The notes under the pieces: model-generated | Databases searched by the model: none | What the model was told of the DNA's origin: nothing | The model's input: the letters and a program-made list of their open reading frames with translations, nothing else | NCBI GenBank assembly: GCA_025738555.1 | Contig: JAOVFP010000008.1 | Span: 620,001-684,000, forward strand | Length of the DNA: 64,000 nucleotides | Origin: Cyathus striatus | Lineage: Eukaryota > Basidiomycota > Agaricomycetes > Agaricales > Nidulariaceae | Direction: 5' to 3' | Position numbers and translations under genes: made by a program | In this document: piece after piece, positions 34,220-44,100 of the stretch | Layout of the letters: every line of letters begins with the position of its first letter | Position numbering within the stretch: position 1 is the stretch's first letter

Positions 34220-36424
34220 CTAGGCAGATGGAGGACCAGGTGGCAGTGAGGGGTGGGGTGGAGGTTGGGGGGTCATGGGGCAGAACAAGTGCACCCCATC
34301 ATCCACATCCATAGCAATTGGGGCATCAGCGGAAGTTTGATCAGAAGCTGTGGGGTCATTAGACCCTGTAGCCACAGTGACTCCTGCTGGCAATGCATTG
34401 GGGTCATTAGACCCATTGCTGTTGTGTATGACTGCAGCTGGTAAGAGTACCTGTGGTTCTGCTGGGGCCCCTTCAGTGTCCATGGTGGGGTTGTTAGACC
34501 CTGTCTTGACACTACTGCATGAGGCCCTGCTGGGTCCTGCAAGAGGGGGGAGGTCAGGGCATGGTCAATTCCACAAGTACAGGAAGGAGGACGATTTAGT
34601 GCAAGCAAGCCATTGTTCTTCTCTTGTTTGGCCCCTGTGGCTGAGTCTGTCGATCTGCATCAACGTATGGATGTGGTCAAAGTCTTCAGGGGAGGGGGAC
34701 CAGAATCCTGACCACTGAGGAATCTCCCTTGGCTCGCCATACCTCTGCAAACAGTCAAGTCTCCTGTTATCAGCCTCAATAAATAGCAGCTGTCTCAGTG
34801 GCGAGTTGAGGAAGTGAGAGCTGAGGTAGTTCAGGCCGAATGGATAGGTGTGATCAATCCACACTATGGGAACTCCATTACAAATTAACGTGGTGACCAC
34901 ATCGGTCATCCCCACATTGTTAGTGGCATTGGTTGGACATTTGAACCATCGACATATGAAGTTGGGTCCTGTCTGGGGAGAAAAAGGTTCCAAGGGATGA
35001 GCAGCATCCCATGCTTTGATTTCCTCCCAGTATCAATGGGACTGTGACACAAGGAATGTGAGCTCCCTTATAAATGGCACCCAGGCCTCTCGATTGCTGG
35101 GGCCTAATGCCCTGCCCAGGAGATATCTGAAGGTGCTGCAATGGCACACTTGAAATGCCTGCATAACTGCAATGCCAATAAATGGGTTAGTGCTACCCAG
35201 GTGACCATGGTGGGCAATGTATTGACAGTGGAGATCCACCATCAGTTGGTGTTCAGGCAGGGGCATCAGCAGCCCCGTGCCACCAGTAGCTGATGATGAC
35301 AAGTGACAGGTGAAGGAAGATTCAGGCTGTTCAATGTTTGGCATTCCCATCTTGTACTGTATCAGCAGGGGGGGGATGCCCTCTGCAAAGAGGGCATCCA
35401 TTACAATGTATCACATTGCACAATCATGGTGCTCCAGGAGGACCCATCCAGATATGGTGCAAAACATGTCAAGGAGTTCATGTGCCTTGAATCACATGTC
35501 TGGGATGTACTGCTTGTCGTTGATTAAGTCCATGAGAGTATCCACCTGCAGTGGGTTCATGGGGAAACCCCTAGGTGTGAGTTGGTACAGTACTGATCAT
35601 GGCTGGTATGGGAAGGTATTCCTCATTTCAGAGTGAGAAGCCTCCTCTGTGGATCATCCTGCAAACACATGGTTGGATCTCCTTGATATGTATATCATTG
35701 GTCTGAACATTCCTGCAAGCCAGTTGTCTCGCTTGTAATGACCAGTCCTATTTTCTACAACACCCAGGGCATCAGGTATATGCCCCATGGCAGCTTCATC
35801 CTTCATGGCCTCTTTCTTCTTCCTATCTTTGTACTTCATTTTTGCAACCATGTGTAGGTCACACAGATGCTTTTGCTGCCTGTCTGATAGTCCCTCAACG
35901 TCCAGTTCTTCCAGGGCACTGTCAGGCTCATTGTTGTCATCATTGTCCCTCTCTTGGTTGGCCTCCATGTAATTGATGAGGGAGGGATCCTTCTTCCTCA
36001 TTCTGGGTGGTCAAATGGGTCCTGGCACCCTCAGTTGTGTTCCTTGGGGCCTGTTGTTTTCCCTCAACTGCCCAGCATTTGCATTGCCATTGGATGTTGT
36101 AGTGGATGAACCAGCCATCAACAACAATGGTTTGTTCCTTGGCATTGTATTTCTAACACATGGTGTTCCATGCACAGGCAGTCTCCTGGTGGTTCTTTGC
36201 AGGGGTGGTTGGTAGCATCCTTCCTGGTAGTCCATCCCCATTGGTTCGTCATAGTCAAGCCTGTCTTGGAGCTTGTATCTCCTGGGTGGTGGGTGGGTCT
36301 CCCACCCATAGTCTCCTTCCCTGCTTGCTGGCCTCTTGGTCTTGAGGCATTATACCTCTGCCTTGAGGTCCTTGTTTCAATCATCTAAGTTGATGTTCTG
36401 GTCTTCTAGGGTCTGGTTCCTTTC
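34220..36424 (-). pseudogene. ORF2 of the LTR element, unknown protein in the pol position
   Basis: One reading frame of about 730 codons runs from about 36424 to a TAG at 34220 without a frameshift, broken only by eight TGA and one TAA. Its start overlaps the end of the gag-PR frame by about 18 nt in the -1 phase, so it could have been made as a fusion by frameshifting. The N-terminus looks coiled (LEDQNINLDD, NKDLKAEV). Next come Pro- and Asn-rich linkers, an acidic EPDSALEELDVEGLSDRQQK block and a basic KMKYKDRKKKEA block. A globular-looking part follows (HGHLGSTNPFIGIA, LGRALGPSNREA, GPNFICRWFKCPTNATNN, YGEPREIPQWSGFW, FDHIHTLMQIDRLSHRGQ) and then a Ser/Pro/Thr tail. No polymerase or integrase residues are visible. 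I do not recognise the family. Confidence 0.75.
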
Positions 36425-37083
36425 TCAGAGTTGGCTATGTCGGCATAGATGGGCTGTTTCAGCCCTGGGAGTTGTGGTGTCAAGTAGGTGCCATATTTGA
36501 CAGTGGACCGGCTTCCCACAGTTCCCAGTTGAAGGATGTATTCCTTCAATAGCCGGCTTACAGAAATCTTGGCTATTGCTGCATATGACAGGGTAATCCC
36601 TGTTGTCGTGCTTCCGGAGTCCCATAGTGTCCAGGCTTTGACCTCCCCTATGGTGACATATGATGCTAGGCATTCCTTGTCTTCAAGTGGGATCTTTGGG
36701 TGGTCGATTGTCTGCTTTGTGGACTTGACTGCTACCCTGCAGATAATAATTACTTCCATGGGTTCTTTCCTCCAGTGTCGTTTGGCAACAACTGTCACAG
36801 CCCTAATTGAGTCAGGGTATTCTTTCTCATAATCCAAACCCATGTCATATTCACTGTATGGGTTTTCTTCTATGTCGAATTTGACTGTGGAGGCATTGTC
36901 ATCCTCTTGTTGGTTTTCTTGGGGGTTACTTTGCAGCTCCTGTATCTTGGTGGGGAGTCCTTCATCATCCCTTCCCTGTTCTCCTTCAATAACAGAGTGT
37001 GCCATGTGTATTTGGTCATGCAGTGCCCTTGGACAGTCCTTCTTGAAGTGTCCTGTTTTCCCACAATTGAAGCAAGCTTCCAC
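36406..37083 (-). pseudogene. Gag C-terminus: zinc knuckle and retroviral-type aspartic protease
   Basis: A frame of 225 codons starts MEACFNCGKTGHFKKDCPRA, a CX2CX4HX4C nucleocapsid zinc knuckle. An acidic linker (EGEQGRDDEG, QENQQEDDNAS) follows, then the protease-like region with WDSGSTTTGI, where DSG is the active-site triad of retropepsins. Upstream gag is in pieces, so it would not be made today. The knuckle packages RNA and the protease matures Gag in LTR elements. Keeping PR but not RT is unusual. Confidence 0.8.
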
Positions 37084-37308
37084 TGCATGTGGCTGAGCTG
37101 GTTGCAGTGGTCCTTTCTGTTTGACTTTGGGTTCATTTTGCTTAGTGGGGGCAGTATAGTCTTGGTTAGGCTGTGCTGTGGCAGCCCCAGGGTGTCTCTC
37201 TGTAGCTGAGTTGGCTTGGGTTTGTTGGGGGGCTGGTCTCAGCCCTCTGCTTTGTTGTAATGCATTCAGCAGGGGTCCCCTGAGGTGCGGTGACTGTTCT
37301 ATTACTGG

Positions 37309-39480
37309 TCAGGTGACTAGTGGGTGGACATGGTTGTCAAGGTAGTGTTCTGTGTTAATGTAGTTGCACTTTCCTCTTTCAACCATTCGTCCCACTGCAA
37401 GGAAGTCATCTGCCATGTTTACCTCTGGTGTGAGGAGCATGTTTTCTATGAGCTTCCTCCACATCTCTTCTGGTATAGCATTGATAAATGCTTGTGTGAT
37501 TGAGTAATCATTCAGAGGCATGGGCATACTTTGGGCATGGTCAGTCATGGTGTCATGTAGACCTTGCAGTCCTGCTACTGAGTGGTATCTGACACTGTAG
37601 AAAGTGTCCCACCCATATTGGTTCATGGCTTCCTCTATGAATCAATCATAGAGTCCAATGATCACCTCTTCAAATGTCCAATTGGTTTTTGTGCTAGTGG
37701 GGCTAATGTTTTGTGCTAGTGGGGCTAATGATGTGACACCTGTACCACTTGATTGCCTCACCTTCAAGGTAGTCTGAGAGGAGTAATACCCTCTCTTGCT
37801 TGTGTTCATTTCCCCCTAGTTGCTGGGTTCACATGTGGATGCACAGGTTGAGCAGCCATTGCTTGAATGTGTGGTATAGTGCCTTAATCCCGGAGAATCA
37901 TGTTATTGTCTTACTTTCATTTCTTGGGGCTTGGCACCCCTCTGGTAGTTTTAGCCATATGGCTAAGTATTTGTTGATTATCATATGGATTTTCTCATGC
38001 ATAATGTGTGTACGGTTCTCCTGGGCGTCGACTACACCTGGCCTGACCAATGGTAGGTTGATCTGGGGGGGCATTGAGAATTGCCTTCCCCATATTGGAA
38101 CCCATTGTGGAGGAATCGATATTCCTCTACTATCATACCAAAGGGTTTGTCCATGTACTGGTTCTGCCTGGTAGGTTGGTTCCCTGGTCGTTTCTCCAGA
38201 TTGTTGAGAATACTGTGAGGGAGAGATTATCTCCCCACTCATTGGTTCTTGCCTGCAAAGGCTACTGAAGGTTGAGGGTTAGTGGCAGTTGTGGTTGGGA
38301 TGGGTATCTTGTTTTGTGTGTTATCAAATATTGCCTGTTCACATTCCCTAGGGTTGAGCCCAACTACTGTGCTGAGATCGAACCATATGTGTTGGTCATC
38401 AATGTCCGATCCTCCATACTCCCTCAGGTCTCGCTTCTGCATGTGTTGCAGTGCTATGTATTCATCCTTATCCTGCACTCTTGGGATATGTCCTTCACAT
38501 GATACTCTTGGATGGTGGGTAGTTACTGGTTCCAGTATGAAGCTAGTCCCATGAAGTTGTGGATTCTGTGCTGGTGAGTATGCCACCGGGTGGATCAAGC
38601 TGGGTTCCAATGTTGGTTGTTGAGGGTGGAAATCACCTGATACTGTCCTGAATCGTTGTTGAGTTGATGTGTGCATTTGGTATTGTTCTTCTTGTTCCTT
38701 GGGGAGGTGTGGGCCACTTATGTGTGCGATGGCCATTTCAATGTTAGGATCATGGGCGATGATGCTCATGTTTGTGCTTTCATGTTTCACATCCCATGGC
38801 ACTATGACCTGTTGTGGATCCAGCATTACTTGGGAGAAGGGTGTGCTCACACATGAATTTGCCTTGTTCTTCTTCGCAGTGCAGTATACCTGCACCAAGC
38901 TGCTCATGTAGATCATTACAGCATTGAGAAATCTCTTGTCACTCTGGTCTATGTTGGAGGACAAAGCCATTCCTCCCACTCTATCCATTGCCTTGTGCAC
39001 TAGTTGTTCCATGTGTTTATTTGATATGTCTTTGTGTAGTGTGTGGAATGCGGTGATCCTTTCTCCTAGGGCTACTTGTAGTGCATCCATGTCAATGGAT
39101 TTGTTGTCAGACTCTCCTTGCTCACATTTCTTCTGAGGCTGTTAATGTGGTGTTGCTGTTGACACTAGGATTCGTTGTCCAGTTTGGTGAGATGGTGCCG
39201 TATGTTGTGCCACCTGTCCTGATCCTTCCTTTGGTGCTGGGTTTCTTGGTGGTCTGAGGTCACTGATGTGCAAGGGGTTGTTCTCCCCTTGTTGGTACTC
39301 ACTTACAGCAACTGTCACTACCATCTGTTCAAGGTTTTGTATTGAAGTTTGCTCCCCTGGTCCTCTGCCATGTATGGGCATGGGTGCAGCAGGGGAACTA
39401 GACCCCCCTGCAGGTGGGCCTAATGGCCCACTTAAATGGGGGGGTAGTTGTCGTTGGGAGGAGTGAGGTGGAGAAGTCAT
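37309..39480 (-). pseudogene. gag of the LTR element, broken
   Basis: The ATG at 39480 begins MTSPPHSSQRQLPPHLSG. The frame continues through a TAA near 39142 into a segment with GERITAFHTLHKDISNKHME, then changes frame at 38239-38242. In the new frame the piece KIHMIINKYLAIWLKLPEG-like leads to FSGIKALYHTFKQWL and LLLSDYLEGEAIKWY, the usual W-x-GEA-W region of gypsy-type Gag. It ends with TFYSVRYHSVAGLQGLHDTM and ENMLLTPEVNMADDFLAVGR. A 22-bp direct duplication at about 37688-37731 shifts the frame. A relic of the same gag lies at 57858-58197. Confidence 0.75.
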
Positions 39481-39688
39481 GGCTATATATGTGCAAAGGC
39501 TGTGCTTTGCAACGAGTTTGGAAGGTGGTTGGTGATGGGAATTGCCTCATTGGGGACAGTGCAGGGCTTTTTGAGCTCAATTTGGAAATCTTTCTATAGT
39601 GCGTGGGGTTCCATTCCATGCTGTTGTACACTATGCAATCATTTGTGTTGTTCTTGTAGAATTGCAAACCTTAGTAGGTTTAAAAAAG

Positions 39689-39910
39689 TGTAGAGGTCAC
39701 AATCCTCTATGTTATCTTAGGATATTCATGCACCATGTAAACCAGGCCAAGTGTATTGGGGTATATGAATGTATGAATAAAAGCTGCTATTACATGTACA
39801 AATAGAATGTATTTATAAGGGCAACACCATTAGGCATTGCCAAACAATGCATAAGTAAACAATGCGTAAGTAATCAAGTGTACATAAGCTATGTAAGTGG
39901 CACCCTTACA
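39689..39910 (-). repeat. 5' LTR of the gag-PR-ORF2 element
   Basis: 222 bp, ends TGTAGAGGTC and CACCCTTACA on the plus strand. The element reads leftward from here. The sequence just inside (minus strand CTTTTTTAAACCTACTAAGG) does not match a tRNA primer site that I recognise. Confidence 0.9.
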
Positions 39911-39924
39911 CAAAATGTAAATGT

Positions 39925-40327
39925 AACATATAATTCTTCTGTGAGTGTGAACTAAAGACTTTGAGCATGAGTTGACAGACCTTGAGTGTGAGTTGATGAC
40001 CTTGAGTGTGAAAACTTAGACCCTGTGCATGAATGTATGGACCTTGTGTGTGAGATGTTGACTCTGGAGTCTGAGCATGAAGTAAAATCTTGAGTGTGAA
40101 CATGAGCATGAAATATAAATATTATTCTTCAAGATCCGACTTCATATCTTGATTAGAAACATCACTCACATTCAAAATATAACACAGTCATACAATACTA
40201 GTATGTACATCTGATTTACACTCTTTTTGACCCACAAATGGGCCATTTAGAACTAAAATAAATACCTTGAGCATGACACGCTCAATCACGCTCACTTTTG
40301 TGCGTGCCCGGAATTTTCTATGTGCCC
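39925..40327. repeat. TGAG(CA/TG)TGA words at the right end of the large TIR element
   Basis: Irregular GACCTTGAGTGTGA and TGAGCATGAG words, followed from about 40140 to 40327 by the reverse complement of 23077-23270. This shows the terminal region shared by the two TIR elements. Confidence 0.8.
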
Positions 40328-41430
40328 TTTCACATCGAGGATGTTTACCAATACACCAGTAATGCTATACTATGTCGTAACTTATTATCGAATAAATGTA
40401 CTTCATAGCTCGACACGTGAGTAATTATCAACATTGGAAACTTCCCCGCACTGATCTCTTAATAAAAATCGTGAATAATAAGAAATTTAAACCACTGTGA
40501 ATATTACTACCATGGTAAATCCGAATTTGACATGGAGGAAGAACTCTCATGTAAGAAGTTAAACACACGTGTTTGGGAATCGAACCCAAACCTACGCCAG
40601 TAGTGCACGTACCTCTAAGATTCTGCCTTCACGCATATCTACTAGCTATTACCACTGTTTACAAGTTAATCCTCATAAAATGTGCTTTGTCTAGAGAAGA
40701 GTAACCGAATCTTGTCAATTTGTCTAGCATGTAAGCGCATACCCCATGGACCAAAAGAATAAAAGGTTACTTTAGCATTCATGTGCTTTCAAAGGAATCG
40801 AACCCTCATTATGTAGTTCACTTCGAGGAAGGCTACCATTGCACCAGTAAGTCTCTGCTGTAAATTATTTCGAATATGAAGTAAACTGTTACTCAATCCG
40901 TAGCTACACTAAAGCACATACTTATTCAAAATTCCGCAATGCACGTTTGGGAAGAATTGAACCCCTACTACCAATTGTGGCAACGTATCGTTCCCACTAC
41001 GCCAACAACGCACATAATAGTAGTAGTTGCATTGTATTACTTTTATGCTGAAGTAGCTATTCTAACGGAAAGTTACTACATGGGATAAAACAAAAGATTA
41101 TTAATGATGGCTTACCACTCAGTGCATTTAGAAGGAATCGAACCCTCTTGAAGGTATTATTCAACCTTATCTTTGAGGAAGGCTACAGCTTCCATTACAC
41201 GAGGAATACTTAGCTTTCCAGTGTCATTAAGTCAATATAACGAATTACGTGGTGTATAGGTCAAAGAGCTTTCAGATAAAAAAGTTACAAAACGATCCTG
41301 CTATTATGTATTCTGAGGGAATCGAAACCCAACCGCGTACCTAACTACTACGCCAAGAACACAGTACTAATTCATTCAATACATCCCTCACATTCACACT
41401 AGCGCAACAGAAACGGTGAAATCTACAAGA
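40328..41430 (-). repeat. tRNA-like array copy 2, right half
   Basis: Continues the array split at 29985. It aligns with 9165-10100: ACCAATACACCAGTAATGCT, TGGGAATCGAACCCAAACC, GTCTAGAGAAGAGTA, GGCTACCATTGCACCAGTAA and GAATCGAAACCCAACCGCGT. The clearest unit is at about 40795-40857, whose minus strand reads CTGGTGCAATGGTAGCC (A box) and GGGTTCGATTCC (B box) with a pairable T stem. Acceptor stems do not pair, so these are tRNA relics or a tRNA-derived repeat. Confidence 0.65.
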
Positions 41431-41559
41431 TAATCTACGCAGACAAAAACAAAACCCAGATAACATATACAATTCAGCGTCCCCATCATCTATCATGCAT
41501 GCATGCATCCAATCCTAGTAAAAATAACATTGATATATGATATCCCCATCAATTAAAAT

Positions 41560-42180
41560 TTCGCAGCAGCCCTCTACCTTACCTCTAACACATTCCACCA
41601 CTCAAGCTCACAAAGGCCAGAAGCGCATCTCACATTACCCCCGCCACGCGCTCACATTCTCTATGAAATGTTTTGCGGAAGGGCGGACATAGACTCTCAG
41701 TGAACACGAAGCTGTTGCCTGCGTGAAAGTCGAGGAATCCAATGACATCCCATGAGGAGATTATTTCGGAGCAGCAGTGTCGTGTAGGGGGTATGTGTTT
41801 GGTGGGAAGTGCAGTTGGAGGTGGTTGGTGTTTGTTTCATTTGGTGGTTGGTTTGGTGTTGTTGGGCTGGCGGGAACGGGGGTGTCGTTGGAGGTGGTGG
41901 TAGGGGTGTGAAGATGCATAGACAGTGTTCCCCACTATGCGCACTAATGGTCATTCCTACACCCACTCGATTCATCACGAGCATAAGTTCTATGCGATAG
42001 GAGGCTGCCATATCTTTATCGTCCCCTTCCAACAACACTTTTACCCTTTCTTTCCCCTCTCCCTTTTCTTCCTCACCCTCCGTCTCACCCTCCTTCTGGA
42101 TCCCAAACAGCCCCGTGCTAAGTATTCTCAAGCAGATGCGAACAATAATTGGGGTTGGTGCCGTAGTGCCGACACCGGGG
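41560..42180 (-). pseudogene. Decayed multicopy gene, copy 5
   Basis: Follows the tRNA-like array as copy 1 does at 10.2 kb. The minus frame gives EIISSWDVIGFLDFHAGNS followed by FVFTESLCPPFRKTFHRE in one frame, the best preserved version of the block. Then come a stop at the Trp-like site, VGVGMTISAHSGEH, and KVLLEGDDKDMAAS. The upstream part is lost at about 42180. CpG is less depleted than in copies 3 and 4. Confidence 0.5.
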
Positions 42181-42649
42181 CCTAATTGTATTTGATGTGT
42201 TTGAGCGTGGTCATTAGACTATCATTGCCATAAGCATTTACATGTGAGTTTTGCGGTGCAGGTTGAACGCTTGTTCTACATTTGATAGACCGGGAACCTC
42301 TTACTCATTGACACAAGCTGTGCCCTGGCCTCTTTCTATGCTCGCTACGCTCAAAGATCTGTGAAGTTTCTCCTCTCCTCAAGGGTGCTCACCTACTGCT
42401 CAAGGGTGTCCTCTGCGCTCGCTAAGCTAAATACCCACCGCTATTCTCAAAAATACCCATTTCTTCACTGCGCTACGCTCAAAAATCGCTATTGATTGTC
42501 CCGCACTCAATGCCTGCTTCCCAAGGAGTGCACAATCCTCTAAGATGTTTGGGTGTGATCGCGAACTCGACAACGATATAAGTATTTAAAATATACCAAT
42601 ATCAATTTCAAAGCCTTCCAAGAAGCTACGAATCGTCTCTTCAACTACA
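42181..42649. other. Intergenic with GCTCGCTACGCTCAA words
   Basis: The word GCTCGCTACGCTCAAA and close variants occur three times between 42350 and 42500. No gene recognised. Confidence 0.4.
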
Positions 42650-42679
42650 AGTTTCACATCTGCAGGTTGGATGTTGGGT

Positions 42680-42956
42680 TTACCAATATCTCCGGGGTGG
42701 GGGCGGAGCCTCACTCTCAAACATACGATTTTCCGCAAATATCGCTTCAACTTGCTTCTTCAGCTCTTCCATAATGTCCACCCAGTTCTCCTTCTCCAAG
42801 AACGCCTCTACGTCATCAACATGAACAAGATCGAGCCAATCCCCAGCCCATATGCCCCTCGTTTTCTCCGGGACACCATCTGGCATACCCATACTGGCAG
42901 ATGGATCCAATGACCAGTATATGTGTGCAAAGAGCATTTGTCCGAATGTGCTTGAG
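42680..42956 (-). pseudogene. C-terminal fragment of a type A MGQYW gene
   Basis: On the minus strand STFGQMLFAHIYWSLDPSAS, PDGVPEKTRGIWAGDWLDLV, NWVDIMEELKKQVEAIFAEN and FESEAPPPP align with the C-terminal half of the 3271-3990 protein. The second WAGDR reads WAGDW, an Arg to Trp change of the CGG to TGG kind. Homology stops at about 42956, where satellite-like sequence begins, so the N-terminal half is missing. This copy lacks the MITE found in the 5775-7309 relic and serves as its empty site. Confidence 0.85.
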
Positions 42957-44100
42957 TTAGTTTGAACCGCAGAATATATATGATGGGTGTGAGATATTTG
43001 TTTTTTGTGCCACACAGCCTTATCTCAGTGCTTCGGATACATATCTTGGATATATAATAATAGTAATAGTACAGTTTGGCCATAATCTCATAACTTGAAG
43101 TACACCAACTCCCATGTGAGAATCCTAAGCCAGCGTAGGTCATGGGGACTAATTGCGATACTACTCACGGTATGGCATAGAGTTAGTTCGAACCACAGAA
43201 CACGCTGGGTAGTATATGTCTAGTAATGTGCTGGCAGCTACAATTTTATACCAAGTACACCAACATGACCTCTACATTTACCATTCGCATGTACGAAACC
43301 CCAAGTCAGCATAGTTCTTGGGGACTAATCGCTAACAAATAGCCATTTGTAGCTCATATCGATAGTTCGAACCACGGATGCGCAGAGTATACTGCAAAGG
43401 CTCGCGAGAAAGTATTTTTGTTGCAAGGCTTCGTCGTCAAGTTAGTGACATATAAGCACCCTGGTATATTAGAAGATTAAGGTACAAAACACATTAGATA
43501 TAAACAAGAGACTATAGATTTCTCGAGTACGTACGACATTGCTAATACAAATTCTACACTTATGGTTACACAGAAACAACAACAGCCAGCCAACGTAACG
43601 CAACAGTACGCACTGCGCCCATCGTTCCATACTTCACGCGGCATATAACTGAGCGCTGAACTTGGGGTCGTGGTTCAATCACGAATGCGTAGGAATCAGC
43701 ATTAAAATCGGCATAGATTGCAATTTTTATATAAATCATTGGCACGTACTTTTGAATGCTGATACAAACTTTACATTTATAGTTACACAGAAACACCAAC
43801 AAGCCGGCGTAGCGCAAGCTGAGTGCGTCCCATCGTTCTGCACTTCACGCTAGACATAATTCCTTGGTTCGTTCAATCAAATAGTAAAGAATGTATTTTT
43901 TTTTAATCACGTATCTTTATTGTTATTACGAACGGTACACTTATATGGCGGTCAAAATGCACTTTTAATACGTTGCGCAAACACTTTTGATGCGAACATA
44001 AACATTTCGGGCGTTGTTCGGCGCACATATTTGGTCCTACACAAACAATTCTGGTCCCAGCGCAAACATTCCAACACCGGGAAAAAATTTCGATTTCAAC
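42957..44100. repeat. Degenerate satellite-like units, part 1
   Basis: Units of roughly 180-300 bp share the words TTGAATGCTGATACAAAC, ACACAGAAACAACAAGCC, GCGTAGCGCAA, CGCCCATCGTTC, ACTTCACGC and GGTTCAATCACGAATGCG. Copies are visible at about 43060-43190, 43260-43400, 43540-43700 and 43740-43900. They have no coding potential and CpG is retained. Confidence 0.6.

Larger units (their letters stand above)
33956..39910 (-). mobile_element. Non-autonomous LTR retrotransposon, gag-PR plus unrelated ORF2, 5.95 kb
   Basis: Two LTRs (33956-34162 and 39689-39910, TGTA...TACA ends) are flanked by a perfect 5-bp target duplication CAAAA (33951-33955 and 39911-39915). The genes run on the minus strand, so the 5' LTR is on the right. 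A purine-rich tract AAAGGGGTGTG abuts the 3' LTR. Coding order is Gag, CCHC knuckle, aspartic protease, then ORF2. I see no reverse transcriptase (no Y-DD box), RNase H or integrase motif on either strand, so mobility must have depended on enzymes of another element. It lies inside the large TIR element 29986-40327. Confidence 0.88.
29986..40327. mobile_element. Large TIR element, 10.3 kb, same family as 23077-24463, invaded by an LTR element
   Basis: The left end GGGCAGCAAGAAAATTCTGG and the right end in reverse complement, GGGCACATAGAAAATTCCGG, are inverted repeats matching the two end types of the 1.39-kb element. The flanks carry TTTCACATT (29977-29985) and TTTCACATC (40328-40336). The one mismatch is T for C where C would be in a CpG. 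Joining the flanks rebuilds an uninterrupted tRNA-like unit like that at 9120-9185, which confirms the insertion. Inside are minisatellites, TGAG(CA/TG)TGA arrays (31740-32335, 33485-33925, 39930-40310), undefined sequence, and the LTR element 33956-39910. No transposase is recognisable in the remaining 4.4 kb or so. Confidence 0.85.

Noticed and set aside
36118..36384. Separate protein from the frame MIETRTSRQRYN onward
   Set aside because: It is the phase next to ORF2 of the LTR element; the ORF2 frame is continuous across this stretch and better supported.
29986..40327. Starship-type giant fungal element
   Set aside because: No DUF3435 tyrosine recombinase (captain) gene at an end, and the ends are long terminal inverted repeats with a short duplication, unlike Starships.
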